NCBI RefSeq assembly: GCF_902459705.1
Contig: NZ_CABPRU010000001.1
Location: forward strand, 806,001-870,000
DNA from: Pandoraea terrigena
GTDB taxonomy: Bacteria; Pseudomonadota; Gammaproteobacteria; Burkholderiales; Burkholderiaceae
DNA length: 64,000 nt
Direction: 5' to 3'
Position numbers and translations under genes: made by a program. Positions 17,377 to 26,546 of the stretch are shown piece by piece. Within the stretch, counting starts at the first letter, position 1. Each line of letters opens with the position of its first letter. The notes beneath the pieces were generated by a model. It had not been told where the DNA came from, ran no database searches, and saw nothing but the letters and a program-made list of their open reading frames with translations.

Positions 17377-18441
17377 TCAGGTAATCAACCAGTTGTTGAA
17401 GCGCTCTGTGACGGCCCTGCGATTCTTGTCCCACCATGCTGCGTTTTGATTGACCGCGAGCTTGACGTTGTCAGGCGCGGTTGGCAGCAGGGCCGCACGC
17501 GCCGGATCGATGAACTTGAAGGCATCGCGGTTCGTCGGCCCGGTAGCGACGTATTGGGGCATGACGGATTGGCGTACCGGGTCGGCACAGAACCTGACAA
17601 AGGCCTTTGCCAATTCGGCGCGCGGCGAGCCTTTCGGAATCCCCCATCCCTCGATCGCGTAAGTGGCGTCGTTCCAGACGATGGCGACCGGGGCGCCACT
17701 GTCGATGGACGCTTGCGCGCGTGACGTCCAGGTGATGATCTGGTCCACGTCGCCGTTTTGCAGGAGTTGAGAGGCCTGTGCGCCGGTGCTCCACCAGACT
17801 GCGACATGGGGCTTGATCTTGTCGAGGCTGCGAAAGGCGCGGTCGACGTCGAGCGGGTAGAGCTTGTCGCGCGGCACGCCGTCGGCCATCAAGGCCTGTT
17901 CGAGCGAGTCGACCGGGCTTCTGCGCAGGGATCTCCGGCCGGGGAAACGGGCCACGTCCCACATATCGCGAAGACTCGACGGACCCTTGGCACCGTACTT
18001 GTCCTTGCGATACGCGAGAACCGTGCCATACACGTTGACGCCGAGCCAATCGGGACGCACCGCGTCGGGCAGCAAGCCGGGGAATTGCTTGCTGTCCAGA
18101 CCAATCGATTCAAGAAAGCCCTGCTCTTCGAGGGGCAACACATCGGCTGACAGTGTGAGCGTCGTGACATCCCACATGAAGTTCCTTGTCTTCACCATCG
18201 CGGAGAACTGCGCGAGTGGCTGCGAGTCTCGTGCAATGTTGATGACTTGAATGCCGGTGGCTTTCTCGAAAGGATCGTAAAAGGCCTTGCGATAGGCGAG
18301 GGCATATGGCCCCCCGGGGTCGCTGACGACGATGCGCTTTTCGTTGTCCGCCCGCGCCAATGGCGAGAGCGCGCCGGTCGCGACAAGTCCGCCAATCGAC
18401 TTGATGATGGCGCGGCGCTTAACACTGTGGGTGCTGCTCAT
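17377..18441 (-). CDS. ABC transporter periplasmic substrate-binding protein (PotD-like), TAT signal
   Basis: An extracytoplasmic solute receptor of the polyamine/ferric-iron class (SBP_bac type), 354 aa. The N-terminus carries a twin-Arg-like signal (KRRAIIKSIGG, hydrophobic core, ARADNE). The mature start KRIVVSDPGGPYALAYRKAF and the PSSLRDMWDVARFPGRRSLR segment are typical of PotD-like proteins. No permease or ATPase gene adjoins it. It is 53 bases downstream of an enoyl-CoA hydratase-like gene, which suggests the ligand is an acid activated by the neighbouring CoA ligase; that is inference. Confidence 0.82.
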   Translation of the reverse strand: MSSTHSVKRRAIIKSIGGLVATGALSPLARADNEKRIVVSDPGGPYALAYRKAFYDPFEKATGIQVINIARDSQPLAQFSAMVKTRNFMWDVTTLTLSADVLPLEEQGFLESIGLDSKQFPGLLPDAVRPDWLGVNVYGTVLAYRKDKYGAKGPSSLRDMWDVARFPGRRSLRRSPVDSLEQALMADGVPRDKLYPLDVDRAFRSLDKIKPHVAVWWSTGAQASQLLQNGDVDQIITWTSRAQASIDSGAPVAIVWNDATYAIEGWGIPKGSPRAELAKAFVRFCADPVRQSVMPQYVATGPTNRDAFKFIDPARAALLPTAPDNVKLAVNQNAAWWDKNRRAVTERFNNWLIT

Positions 18442-18494
18442 ATTGACTCTCCTATGGATGAGGCGCTGGATAGGGACAAAGGGGCACAGATGGG

Positions 18495-19274
18495 TCAGCG
18501 TCCCGTGAATCGAGGCATGGACTTGGCGCGGAACGACCGCACGGCTTCGCGATAATCCTCGGAGTTTTCAATCGTGGCGATCTGCGCGTCCACGGCGGCT
18601 CGTACGTCGCCAAGGGTATCTGTGCTGATCGCGTTGAGTTGCATCTTGCTTCCAATTAACGACAGCGGCGCCTTGTCGAGCATGGGGCCCGCAAACACTA
18701 GCGCCGCTTCGACGGCGTCGCCGTCGGTCATAAGATCGAAGAAGCCGGCATGCGTCGCCCGCTGGGCATGGACGAATTCGGCGGTGTACAACCAGCGCCG
18801 CGCGGCCGACAGGCCAACGAGGTGCACGAGACGCTGAACATGCGCCGTGGGGTAGACAAGGCTCAGTTTTGCCGCAGGGATCGACAAGCGCGCTGACGTA
18901 TGGGCGATCCGGAAGTCGCAGCACATCGCGAGGCTGACCGCGCCGCCTACACAGGCACCCCGGATCGCTGCGAGCACGGGGAACGGTGCGTCGAGCAGGG
19001 CCTTGTACGCCGCATCGATGGCGTCGCGGTGCTGCTGCGCGGCGCTCGGCGACGATTTCGAGGCGTTGTAGGCAACGATGTCGTCCCCGGCGCAGAAGTG
19101 CTCTCCCGTGCCGGTCAGGATGACGGCTCGTGTGTCGTCGCGCTGTGCGAGTCGATTGACGGCGTCGGCAATGCCCTGCCACACCGCCCGGTTGCAGGCA
19201 TTGCGCTTTTCGGGGCGATTAATGCGCACGGTGGTGACACCAGGACAGATCGCTTCTATGATCAGCTCAGGCAT
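18495..19274 (-). CDS. Enoyl-CoA hydratase/isomerase family protein
   Basis: A crotonase-fold enzyme, 259 aa, acting on an acyl-CoA. The oxyanion-hole regions are visible (HFCAGDDIVAYN and GACVGGAVSLAMCCDFRIA), and VRINRPEKRNACN is the usual N-terminal signature. The start at 19274 is chosen because it overlaps the stop of the acyl-CoA ligase by 8 bases and gives a normal family N-terminus (MPELIIEAI). Exact reaction unknown: hydratase, isomerase, or carnitinyl-CoA dehydratase-like. Confidence 0.85.
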   Translation of the reverse strand: MPELIIEAICPGVTTVRINRPEKRNACNRAVWQGIADAVNRLAQRDDTRAVILTGTGEHFCAGDDIVAYNASKSSPSAAQQHRDAIDAAYKALLDAPFPVLAAIRGACVGGAVSLAMCCDFRIAHTSARLSIPAAKLSLVYPTAHVQRLVHLVGLSAARRWLYTAEFVHAQRATHAGFFDLMTDGDAVEAALVFAGPMLDKAPLSLIGSKMQLNAISTDTLGDVRAAVDAQIATIENSEDYREAVRSFRAKSMPRFTGR

Positions 19275-20895
19275 GGCGGCCTCTGTCGCGAGCACTGATG
19301 CGAGTTTTCGCCAGCGTGTAACCGGACGACTCGAGATCCCAAACCCCGTCGACCGAGCGCTCGAGATCGTTCTTGCGGATACGTTGCGTCGGGGTTTTGG
19401 GGAACTCGTCGATAAAACTGACGTAGCGCGGAATCTGGAAATAAGGCATTCGTGACTCGCACCACTGGATCAAGTCGAGCGGCGCAACGGCGTGTCCGGC
19501 CCGGAGTCGCACGAACAACTTCAGCTCGTCCTCCCCCAACGCGGACGGCACGCCGACAAGCGCGGTTTCTTCGATGGCGGGATGTTCCGCGAAAACGCGC
19601 TCGACTTCCCACGCGGCGATATTGATGCCGCGACGACGCACCATATCCTTGCGCCGCCCCGCGAAATACAGGTAGCCATGCGCATCCTGGCGTGCGAGAT
19701 CTCCGGTCAGAAACCACTCGCCGCGTCGCGCTGACGATTCGGCGTCGACATTGCGGAAGTAGCCGAGAAAACCCAGCCCGGGGACACGCCCGCGCACGGT
19801 GATCTCGCCGATCTCGCCCGGTGCCACGGGGTGGCCGCTCTCGTCAGCGAGCGCGACGTCGAAATAGGTGAGTGGCTTGCCGATGGAACCCACCAATCCA
19901 TCAAGATTCACCGTCACGAAGGTGGTCAGTTCCGAGAGGCCGTAACCCTCTCGCATCTCGACGCCGAAGCGCTGCGCAAACGACGTCCATCGTTCGGCGG
20001 GGCAACCGCCGCCCCAGGCGATACGCACGCTGTGCTGCCGGTCATCGCTTCGCGGTGGCTGGTTGAGCAACATCGGTAGGACGCTACCTAGATAGTGGAT
20101 GTGCGTGACGCCGTAACGCCGCGCGTCGTCCCAGAAGCGCGAGGCGCTGAAGCGCTCCACCATCGCGAGTTGTGTGCCGCCGAGCAGCGCGGAAATCGCA
20201 ACCGCAACCCCGGCGCCGTGGTGCAACGCCTCCCAGAGCAGAAACGTGTCGCCCGGTTGCGCACCCGTCAGTCGCAGGATGGCCATCGCGCCAGCGCGAA
20301 GCGTGCGATCCGATTTGAGGACGCCCTTGGGGGCGCCCGTGGTTCCGGAGCTGGGCGTGAGGGCAAGAATGTCGTCGGCGACAACGACGGAATGTTTGGC
20401 GTCGCTGCGCTTGTCCGTGCCCGCATCGGTATCCTTGTTCGTACGGTTCGCGAAGACCTGATCGCGCCAGAGTATCTGATCGACCTTGTCGATGTCGTGC
20501 CCGAGAGCTTCCGCATATTGGCGGTCGGCCAACAAGGCCTTGGGCGCCAGATAGTCGAACAGATGCGAGAGGGACGCGCCGATGAGGTGGACATTGACGG
20601 GCACACGTACCAGCCCCAGCTTGGTGAGCGCGAAGATCGCCACGAGATGATCGGGGTGGCTTGGCAGCATGAGAGCGACCCGATCGCCATGACGCAGCCC
20701 TTGCGCGCTCAGGATGTCGGCCAGGCGATCGACGCGTCGTGCCAAGTCTCCCAGCGTCATAACGTCGTCGTTGAATCGGCAATACACCGCGTCGGGGGTT
20801 GTCTCGGCGCGGCGGGCGAGGGTGGCCGCGATGGTTTCGTCCGGCACCGAAGCGATGTCGACATGGGTGTGCAAGACGGCGGTGGGCTGGCTCAT
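19267..20895 (-). CDS. AMP-forming acyl-CoA ligase (CaiC/FadD-type)
   Basis: Activates a carboxylic acid with ATP and CoA; 542 aa, ANL superfamily. The adenylate-forming signature is LTPSSGTTGAPKGVLKSD near residue 180. The hinge and C-terminal motifs are WFLTGDLARQDAHGYLYFAG and RRKDMVRRRGINIAAWEVE, with PKTPTQRIRK holding the catalytic Lys. The ATG at 20895 is chosen because the sequence upstream of it is AT-rich promoter DNA. First gene of a three-gene run with the hydratase and binding protein; an IclR gene is divergent. Confidence 0.88.
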   Translation of the reverse strand: MSQPTAVLHTHVDIASVPDETIAATLARRAETTPDAVYCRFNDDVMTLGDLARRVDRLADILSAQGLRHGDRVALMLPSHPDHLVAIFALTKLGLVRVPVNVHLIGASLSHLFDYLAPKALLADRQYAEALGHDIDKVDQILWRDQVFANRTNKDTDAGTDKRSDAKHSVVVADDILALTPSSGTTGAPKGVLKSDRTLRAGAMAILRLTGAQPGDTFLLWEALHHGAGVAVAISALLGGTQLAMVERFSASRFWDDARRYGVTHIHYLGSVLPMLLNQPPRSDDRQHSVRIAWGGGCPAERWTSFAQRFGVEMREGYGLSELTTFVTVNLDGLVGSIGKPLTYFDVALADESGHPVAPGEIGEITVRGRVPGLGFLGYFRNVDAESSARRGEWFLTGDLARQDAHGYLYFAGRRKDMVRRRGINIAAWEVERVFAEHPAIEETALVGVPSALGEDELKLFVRLRAGHAVAPLDLIQWCESRMPYFQIPRYVSFIDEFPKTPTQRIRKNDLERSVDGVWDLESSGYTLAKTRISARDRGRHA

Positions 20896-20971
20896 GGGGC
20901 GGTGATAGGAACGATGTCGCGAGTGGATGAACAGGAATGTCGACATCGCTTGTGTTTGACGTCGGAATTTG

Positions 20972-21009
20972 TATAATTGGGATGTAATTATCGAAATTGC
21001 ATTCCAATT
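20972..21009. promoter_or_regulatory. Divergent promoter/operator region between acyl-CoA ligase and iclR genes
   Basis: In the 287-bp divergent region, a perfect TATAAT (20972-20977) overlaps an inverted repeat of 10-bp arms with one mismatch (AATTGGGATG at 20975-20984, CATTCCAATT at 21000-21009, 15-nt spacer). The AT content here is far above the surroundings. A minus-strand promoter for the ligase may overlap it. The binder is inferred to be the neighbouring IclR protein. Confidence 0.5.
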
Positions 21010-21182
21010 TAACTGAATCCTAGTCGCGAGAATATTCATCGCAAAGGTGTGGTTTACCCTTGGCTGTGCTTGGGCGCGTGTGAGCGCCTATGAGCGCGAC
21101 GCGTCTCGCCAGTGGGGGAGACGGCCGTGCCGCCCGATGAAAGTTCTCGCGATCCTTTTGATCCTTTCGAGGATGCGCGATC

Positions 21183-21968
21183 TTGAATTTGCCCCTGCCC
21201 GAAGACGCCGAGCTGGACGAGCGTCTTTACGTTGCCTCGGTCGCCAAGGCGATGCGTGTGATGGAGACGTTCGATCAGTCGAGCCAGCAACTGTCGATTG
21301 CCGACATCACCGAGATGAGTGGCCTTGGGCGAAGCGCAACGCAACGCTTCGTCTACACGTTGCACCGCCTGGGCTATTTGCGACGCGATCCCGCGTCGAA
21401 GCTCTATTCCGTTTCCGCCAAGGTGTTCCGGTTCGTACACAGCATGATCGGCGCGAATGCCGCGCTCGAGCGTAGCTATCCATTGCTGTCGCAATTGGCG
21501 AAAGACACACGCGAGACGGTCTCGTGGGTGGAACTCGACGGCGACGAGATCGTGGTCATCGGCAATGTGCCGAGCGTGCATCTGGCGTCGATCACGTTGT
21601 CGGTGGGCAGCCGCTTTGCGGCGCTCTCGTCGTCATCCGGTCAGGTGTTGCTGTGCCAACGCAGCGAAGCAGAGGTGCGATCCCTCATCGCGCACATGCC
21701 CGACGCCGCGCGCGAGCGATTCGCGGGCAAGCGTGACGACGATATCGTTGCGATGCTGGCGAAGGTGGCCAGCGCGGGATATTCATTGACGGCGAAAAGC
21801 TTCGATGAAGACAGCCTGTCGATCTCTGCACCTGTTTTCGATTTTTCGGGTCGCGCCATCGCCGCGATCAATCTCTCGACTCTGGCATCTCGGTATTCGG
21901 AGAAGGCGGCGCTTGCGGACCTTGTGCCGCTTGTAGTCGCTGCGGCGAAGGGGGCGTCGGCGGGGTGA
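21183..21968 (+). CDS. IclR-family transcriptional regulator
   Basis: A 261-aa regulator. The N-terminal winged helix spans about residues 14-75 (VASVAKAMRVMETFDQ, then LGRSATQRFVYTLHRLGYL), followed by the IclR effector domain ending in ISAPVFDFSGRAIAAINLS. The start is a TTG with GAGG 10 nt upstream; no better in-frame ATG is seen. Divergent from the acyl-CoA ligase operon, which it probably controls in response to an aromatic or aliphatic acid or its CoA ester. Confidence 0.85.
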   Translation: MNLPLPEDAELDERLYVASVAKAMRVMETFDQSSQQLSIADITEMSGLGRSATQRFVYTLHRLGYLRRDPASKLYSVSAKVFRFVHSMIGANAALERSYPLLSQLAKDTRETVSWVELDGDEIVVIGNVPSVHLASITLSVGSRFAALSSSSGQVLLCQRSEAEVRSLIAHMPDAARERFAGKRDDDIVAMLAKVASAGYSLTAKSFDEDSLSISAPVFDFSGRAIAAINLSTLASRYSEKAALADLVPLVVAAAKGASAG

Positions 21969-22004
21969 CCAGTTGACGTTCATGGCGACGCTAGTCATCC
22001 CTTG

Positions 22005-22763
22005 TTAAGAGCCAACCTTCACACTCATTCCGCCGTCAGCCATCACGACCGATCCGACCATGAAACTGGCTCTTGCAGAGGCGAGAAATAGGACAACTTC
22101 CGCAATTTCCTTCGGATCGGCTGCCCGCCCGATCGGTGCGCTTTTCCCGTGGGCTGCTAACGCAGCGACGCCGTTGCCGTCTGCTGCCACCGTGTTGAGG
22201 ATATTGGTGAGCACGTCGCCGGAGCCAACAGCATTGACCCGGATCCCGTGCTCAATCGCTTCCAGCGCAAGCGTTCGCGTAAGCTGCGCTAGCGCCCCTT
22301 TGGACGCGGTGTAAGCGGCGATCGTAGGGAACGCAAAGTACGACGCATAAGAAGCCACGTTGACGATCGCGCCTGAACGTTGCGGGATCATTGCTTTCAT
22401 GGCTTCGCGCGAGTGCAGGAAAGCACCAGTCAGGTTGACATTGATGATCCGCTCCCAATCGGCTCGCGACATGTCCACCACAAGTTTGTTCATAATAATG
22501 CCGGCGTTGTTCACGAGCAGATCTAATCGCGAAAAACGTTCAATGGCGAGCGCCACCGCCTTTTCCGCGCTGCCGTCCACGGAAATATCGGCGACGAGCG
22601 GCACAACGTTGGGTCCTGCCAGTGCCTCTACAGCGGGATCGATATCCTCGGCTACCACACGTGCACCACGTGCTACGAGCAGGTCCGCTATCGCGCGTCC
22701 GATGCCACTTGCTGCGCCGGTGACGATGGCGACCTTGCCTTCGACTTCATTGATACCTTGCAT
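22005..22763 (-). CDS. Short-chain dehydrogenase/reductase
   Basis: NAD(P)-dependent oxidoreductase, classical SDR, 252 aa. The cofactor motif is TGAASGIG near residue 15, with NNAG in the middle, catalytic Ser in VNVASYASY and YTASK holding the Tyr/Lys pair. The Asp after strand 2 (AEDIDP) suggests NAD preference. The ATG at 22763 has GAGG 8 nt upstream, while the ATG 6 bases before it is too close to that SD. Divergent from an AraC regulator. Confidence 0.9.
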   Translation of the reverse strand: MQGINEVEGKVAIVTGAASGIGRAIADLLVARGARVVAEDIDPAVEALAGPNVVPLVADISVDGSAEKAVALAIERFSRLDLLVNNAGIIMNKLVVDMSRADWERIINVNLTGAFLHSREAMKAMIPQRSGAIVNVASYASYFAFPTIAAYTASKGALAQLTRTLALEAIEHGIRVNAVGSGDVLTNILNTVAADGNGVAALAAHGKSAPIGRAADPKEIAEVVLFLASARASFMVGSVVMADGGMSVKVGS

Positions 22764-22960
22764 GTTCATTTCCTCAAAAGTTGATTTGCAGAGCGAGCTG
22801 ACGACCGGCTCGAAATCGTGTGAATCAATGTACATCTGCCGGGCATGCCGAGCCATGGCTACTGTTCTCGCACTCTTGCCTATAAGTATCAAATGAACGC
22901 GCGGATCCCGCGTATCGACTATATTCGCTACTGCGATGTAACTACGCCAGAGGAAGGGGA

Positions 22961-23884
22961 ATGCTTGCGAGGCAAAGACGGATAGTTGGGTTGATCAAGC
23001 GGCTTGCGCCAAACGAGGGATACACGGCATCCATGCTGGCAGGCGTCAGCTTCATGCGCTCGAACCGCTCGCTGGGTCGCACGCCGGTGCTGTACGAACC
23101 GAGCATCGTACTCGTCTGCCAAGGCTGCAAACGAGGTTTCCTGGGGGACGAGATTTTTCTTTACGATGCGAATCACTATCTGGTGCTCTCGGTGCCGTTG
23201 CCGTTTACTACGGAGACCGATGCCACGCCTGAGGAGCCGCTGCTCGCGGTCACTCTTCGGCTCGATCCGGGGATTACCGCTGACCTGATGCTTGCCGTCG
23301 ATACCACTGGCAATAAACCATCCGCGGCGCCGAGAGGCATCTATTCCACCCCGTTCAACGATCGGCTTTCGAACACGCTGCTTCGCCTACTGGCGGCGCT
23401 CGGTTCATCGCTAGAGGCCCGGATCGTCGCGCCGCTCGTGGTGCGCGAGATATTCTTCCTGGTGCTGAGCGGCGAACAAGGCGATGCAATGCGCGCGTCG
23501 CTCGCTGCCACCGGACATTTCTCGCAGATCGCGCGGGCGCTTCGCCGTATCCACGCCGACTATGACAAGCGTATCGACGTGGATATCCTGTGCAACGAAA
23601 GCGGTATGAGTGTCCCGACGTTTCACCGCCATTTCAAGGCTGTGACCCATACAACGCCAATTCAATATCTCAAATCGACGCGGCTGCACCAGGCTCGCCT
23701 GCTGATGATCCGCACCGGGTTGACGGCAGCCGCCGCGTCGGCAACCGTCGGCTATGAAAGCCCCTCGCAGTTCAGCCGGGAATTCAAGCGCGTGTTCGGC
23801 CGGTCACCGAAGGAAGAAGTCGAACAGATGAAGGCGGCGTTTGCTTGGTCCGAGTCGATGCTCGAAACTGGACTGCTGAACTAG
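22961..23884 (+). CDS. AraC-family regulator with AraC_N domain (YqhC-like)
   Basis: 307 aa. The N-terminal about 190 residues are the AraC_N/cupin type (YEPSIVLVCQGCKRGFLGD), and the C-terminal two-helix AraC DNA-binding domain is clear (MSVPTFHRHFKAVTHTTPIQ, then VGYESPSQFSREFKRVFGRS). Relatives such as YqhC control aldehyde and alcohol reductases, so the divergent SDR gene 197 bases away is the likely target. The first 13 residues are basic; an internal Met at residue 25 is another possible start. Confidence 0.87.
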   Translation: MLARQRRIVGLIKRLAPNEGYTASMLAGVSFMRSNRSLGRTPVLYEPSIVLVCQGCKRGFLGDEIFLYDANHYLVLSVPLPFTTETDATPEEPLLAVTLRLDPGITADLMLAVDTTGNKPSAAPRGIYSTPFNDRLSNTLLRLLAALGSSLEARIVAPLVVREIFFLVLSGEQGDAMRASLAATGHFSQIARALRRIHADYDKRIDVDILCNESGMSVPTFHRHFKAVTHTTPIQYLKSTRLHQARLLMIRTGLTAAAASATVGYESPSQFSREFKRVFGRSPKEEVEQMKAAFAWSESMLETGLLN

Positions 23885-24107
23885 CAGGTGCGCTATCGCA
23901 ATCGGCGGCAGCGGGATACTGGGCAATAAGTCAAATGGGACCGGGCGGGTCTCGAGCTGGTGAATATCGCGGTCAGCAGCCCGGCGAGGTTGCGCGGCAC
24001 AGCGTTGCACTGGTTAAGAGGCCGCTGCTGCAAGTTCCGTGCAGTCATCGAACGTCTCTTACCGGAGGGTTTGAGACGTTTGAACGTCGGTATCTTGCAT
24101 GCCCTGA

Positions 24108-24156
24108 ACGGCGGCTCATGGCCGGTAACGGTCGTCAGTCATCCGACCGTTACCGA
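24108..24156. repeat. Dispersed intergenic repeat, copy A, with a 12-bp stem
   Basis: Shares the 13-base core TGGCCGGWAACGG (24119-24131) with copies at 29051, 33483 and 36091. Here the core forms a perfect 12-bp inverted repeat (24123-24134 with 24144-24155, 9-nt loop). It lies in the 725-base gap 23885-24609. The rest of that gap holds only short, biased open frames that I cannot assign, and looks like decayed DNA. Confidence 0.6.
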
Positions 24157-24609
24157 TCCAATGCCGCCAGTCGTCGTAAAGCACTCAGCGACGGCTCAAT
24201 AGAGCAGGCTAGGGGGCGGCGCAGGGCCCATCGGGAAGCGACCTTCTTGATGGGAAGCACCCCGCGGCCCAGCCCCCGGCGCGCGCGGTCATGACCCCGC
24301 CACGCCTGCCCGCTTGATGCAACCTATTTTGGCACGTCTGCGCCGAGCGGCAAGGCCCGCCGCCATTGGGGCCGGAGGAGGATTCGGCATGCTGCGGACT
24401 CATGCACTTTCATGCGGCAAGCTCATGCACCTGGTGGTCAGGGTGTGCAAGGCACCAGATCGATGTCGTTCAAATGAGCGAAGCAAGGTGCCAATTCAGA
24501 GCGGGTGCCCACGTGCTCTCCGGCATACCGCGTCTTCATCGCAGCACTTAACCGCGCTCATAGTCAGCCGTTTAACAACGACGGGCCAATTTCCTCGAAA
24601 CAAATTCTC

Positions 24610-25575
24610 TTACGCGGTTCTGAAGCTCCCTCGATATTGCTGAGGTGTGACGTTGAGTCGCCGCTGAAACGCGCTCCGCATCTGGTCAGGACTGCTAAAG
24701 CCACAGTCGAATGCGATGGTCTTGAGGGCCACCTCTGTGGATTCCAGAAGTTTGCGAGCTTGATCCAGGCGAACCCCTTCCACGAATTCATGCGGGGTTA
24801 CGCTCAGTTCACTAACGAAAAGCCGCGCAATGCTACGCGGGCTTACACCGCCAATATCAGCGAGCCGCTCAACCGGGAAGGCCTCCCGGATATGTTCCAT
24901 TACATAGGTTTGTACCTTGCCCAGCGGGGTTTCCGGGTCGCGGACCGAGATCAGCAGGGGGCTGAACTGAGATTGGCCTCCCTGGCGCTGCGCGACAACA
25001 ACGAGCGCCTTGGCGCATGCGAGAGAAAGCGCAGGTCCGTGATCTTCTCCAACCAGAGAGAGACTGAGGTCGATGCCGGCCGTCACGCCGGCGGAGGTCA
25101 CCAAGCGATCATCACGAGAATAGATCCGGTCATGCTCCACCCGCGCGGCAGGGAACTGCGTTGCGAGCTGCTTCGAACAAATCCAATGCGTCGTGACGGT
25201 TCGCCCATCGAGCAGTCCGGCATGGCCTAGCGCAAAAGCGCCCGTGCAAATCGAGCCATATCGCTGGGCCGCGACACCCCATCGCCTCAGCCATGCCGAC
25301 AAGGCATCGTCGGGTGGACTTGCGGGAAGGTGCGGGCCGCCTGCCACCAGCACCGTGTGAAAAGCGCGGTCCGCCTGATCGAAGCTGAGATCAGCGACCA
25401 TCCACATTCCGTTGGAACTGCGAAGGCGCTGTGTGCTGCCCGCCACCAGGACGCATTGGTAATGGTCCTGTTCCGGCAAGAAGCCATTCGCTGCGGTGAA
25501 GACATCAAGTGGGCCGGCTACGTCAAGCGCTTGAACGCCGTCGAAAATGACGACTGCAACTTCTCTCTTTGCCAT
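24610..25575 (-). CDS. AraC-family regulator with DJ-1/PfpI domain (FtrA-like)
   Basis: 321 aa. The N-terminal glutamine amidotransferase-like domain (residues 1-180) starts VAVVIFDGVQALDVAGPLDV and has the Cys elbow YGSICTGAFAL. The C-terminal AraC domain has SPRSIARLFVSELSVTPHEF and CGFSSPDQMRSAFQRRLNVT. The start at 25575 is the first residue of the domain. Divergent from an HD-domain gene and its hydrolase neighbours, which it likely controls. FtrA-like proteins are cytoplasmic regulators with no shown enzymatic role; the DJ-1 part may sense a small ligand. Confidence 0.88.
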   Translation of the reverse strand: MAKREVAVVIFDGVQALDVAGPLDVFTAANGFLPEQDHYQCVLVAGSTQRLRSSNGMWMVADLSFDQADRAFHTVLVAGGPHLPASPPDDALSAWLRRWGVAAQRYGSICTGAFALGHAGLLDGRTVTTHWICSKQLATQFPAARVEHDRIYSRDDRLVTSAGVTAGIDLSLSLVGEDHGPALSLACAKALVVVAQRQGGQSQFSPLLISVRDPETPLGKVQTYVMEHIREAFPVERLADIGGVSPRSIARLFVSELSVTPHEFVEGVRLDQARKLLESTEVALKTIAFDCGFSSPDQMRSAFQRRLNVTPQQYRGSFRTA

Positions 25576-25848
25576 CGGTACCCGTGTCCTTGTGCCAGGA
25601 ATGAACCGTTTCCGGACGCCAGTTTGCCCGAAACGCCGCTGGCAGTTTATCACCCACGCTTGGCAGTTTTCGGGGGATCAATGCAATTGCTGCCGGGCCG
25701 AATTGTCGCGATGATGATTGGGGCGGATACAAGGTCCTCGTCGGGCACCAGCCAAACCATCCATTCAACCCACGGCAATGGCCGTCAGCACAAGCCGCTG
25801 GCGCAATCATCAGATACCCGCCATGTCCGCTACCTACGGAGAACAATC

Positions 25849-26508
25849 TTGACCTACGGTCATCATGCAACGCCGGCCATCAATGGCATCGTCATTCCCG
25901 ACAGCGCCTTGGCCCGAGCCATCACCGAATTTGTGCGCGATACGGAGACCGAGCTGCTCTTCAACCATTCGAGCCGGGTCTTTTTCTTCGGCGCCATCGC
26001 TGGACAGCAACGCGGCCTGAGCTTCAACCCGGAGTTGCTTTACGCGGCGACGATGTTCCACGATGTTGGTCTGATGCCGTCGCACAGCAGCGCCGACCTG
26101 CGCTTCGAAGTGGACGGGGCAAACGCGGCCCGCGACTTCCTGCAAAGCTACAAGCTCGACCCCGCCGACATTGAAAAGGTGTGGACCGGCATTGCGCTGC
26201 ACACCACGCCGGGCGTACCGGAATTCATGCATCCGGTGATCGCCCTTACCACTGCAGGCGTTGAGATGGACGTGCTGGGACTGACCTATGACCGGTATCC
26301 CGCTGACATCCGTGAGGCCGTGGTCGCAGCCTTTCCACGCACACCCGCCTTCAAGGAAGACATTATCCAGGCCTTCTACGACGGCATCAGGCATAAGCCC
26401 GACACCACATTCGGCAACGTCAAGGCAGACGTAATCGCCGACAAGGAGCCGCATTTCCATCGCGGTAATTTCTGCTCCGCGATCCGCCGCTCGCACTGGC
26501 ACGGCTAA
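25849..26508 (+). CDS. HD-domain protein (cyanamide hydratase-like)
   Basis: 219 aa. The metal-binding HD pattern is seen as H40, H71-D72 (MFHDVG), H118 and D141. The overall layout resembles the cyanamide hydratase-like HD proteins of bacteria and fungi. The start is a TTG with GGAG 7 nt upstream; the frame is open further upstream, but that part has no family-like sequence and overlaps the divergent regulator. The substrate is unknown: a hydratase or phosphohydrolase role is possible. First of four same-strand genes. Confidence 0.75.
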   Translation: MTYGHHATPAINGIVIPDSALARAITEFVRDTETELLFNHSSRVFFFGAIAGQQRGLSFNPELLYAATMFHDVGLMPSHSSADLRFEVDGANAARDFLQSYKLDPADIEKVWTGIALHTTPGVPEFMHPVIALTTAGVEMDVLGLTYDRYPADIREAVVAAFPRTPAFKEDIIQAFYDGIRHKPDTTFGNVKADVIADKEPHFHRGNFCSAIRRSHWHG

Positions 26509-26546
26509 GCATCTTCCCCCAAACCCTTTACTCAAGGATAAATACC

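Noticed and set aside
12-18441. One transport system made of the left-edge permeases and the binding protein at 17.4 kb
   Set aside because: They are 15 kb apart on opposite strands with the tau and mdc loci between them; the left-edge permeases probably have their own binding protein upstream.
23885-24609. Several small frames that could be transposase or regulator remnants
   Set aside because: I could not match any of them to a family by eye. A translated search would decide; at present only the repeat is supported.
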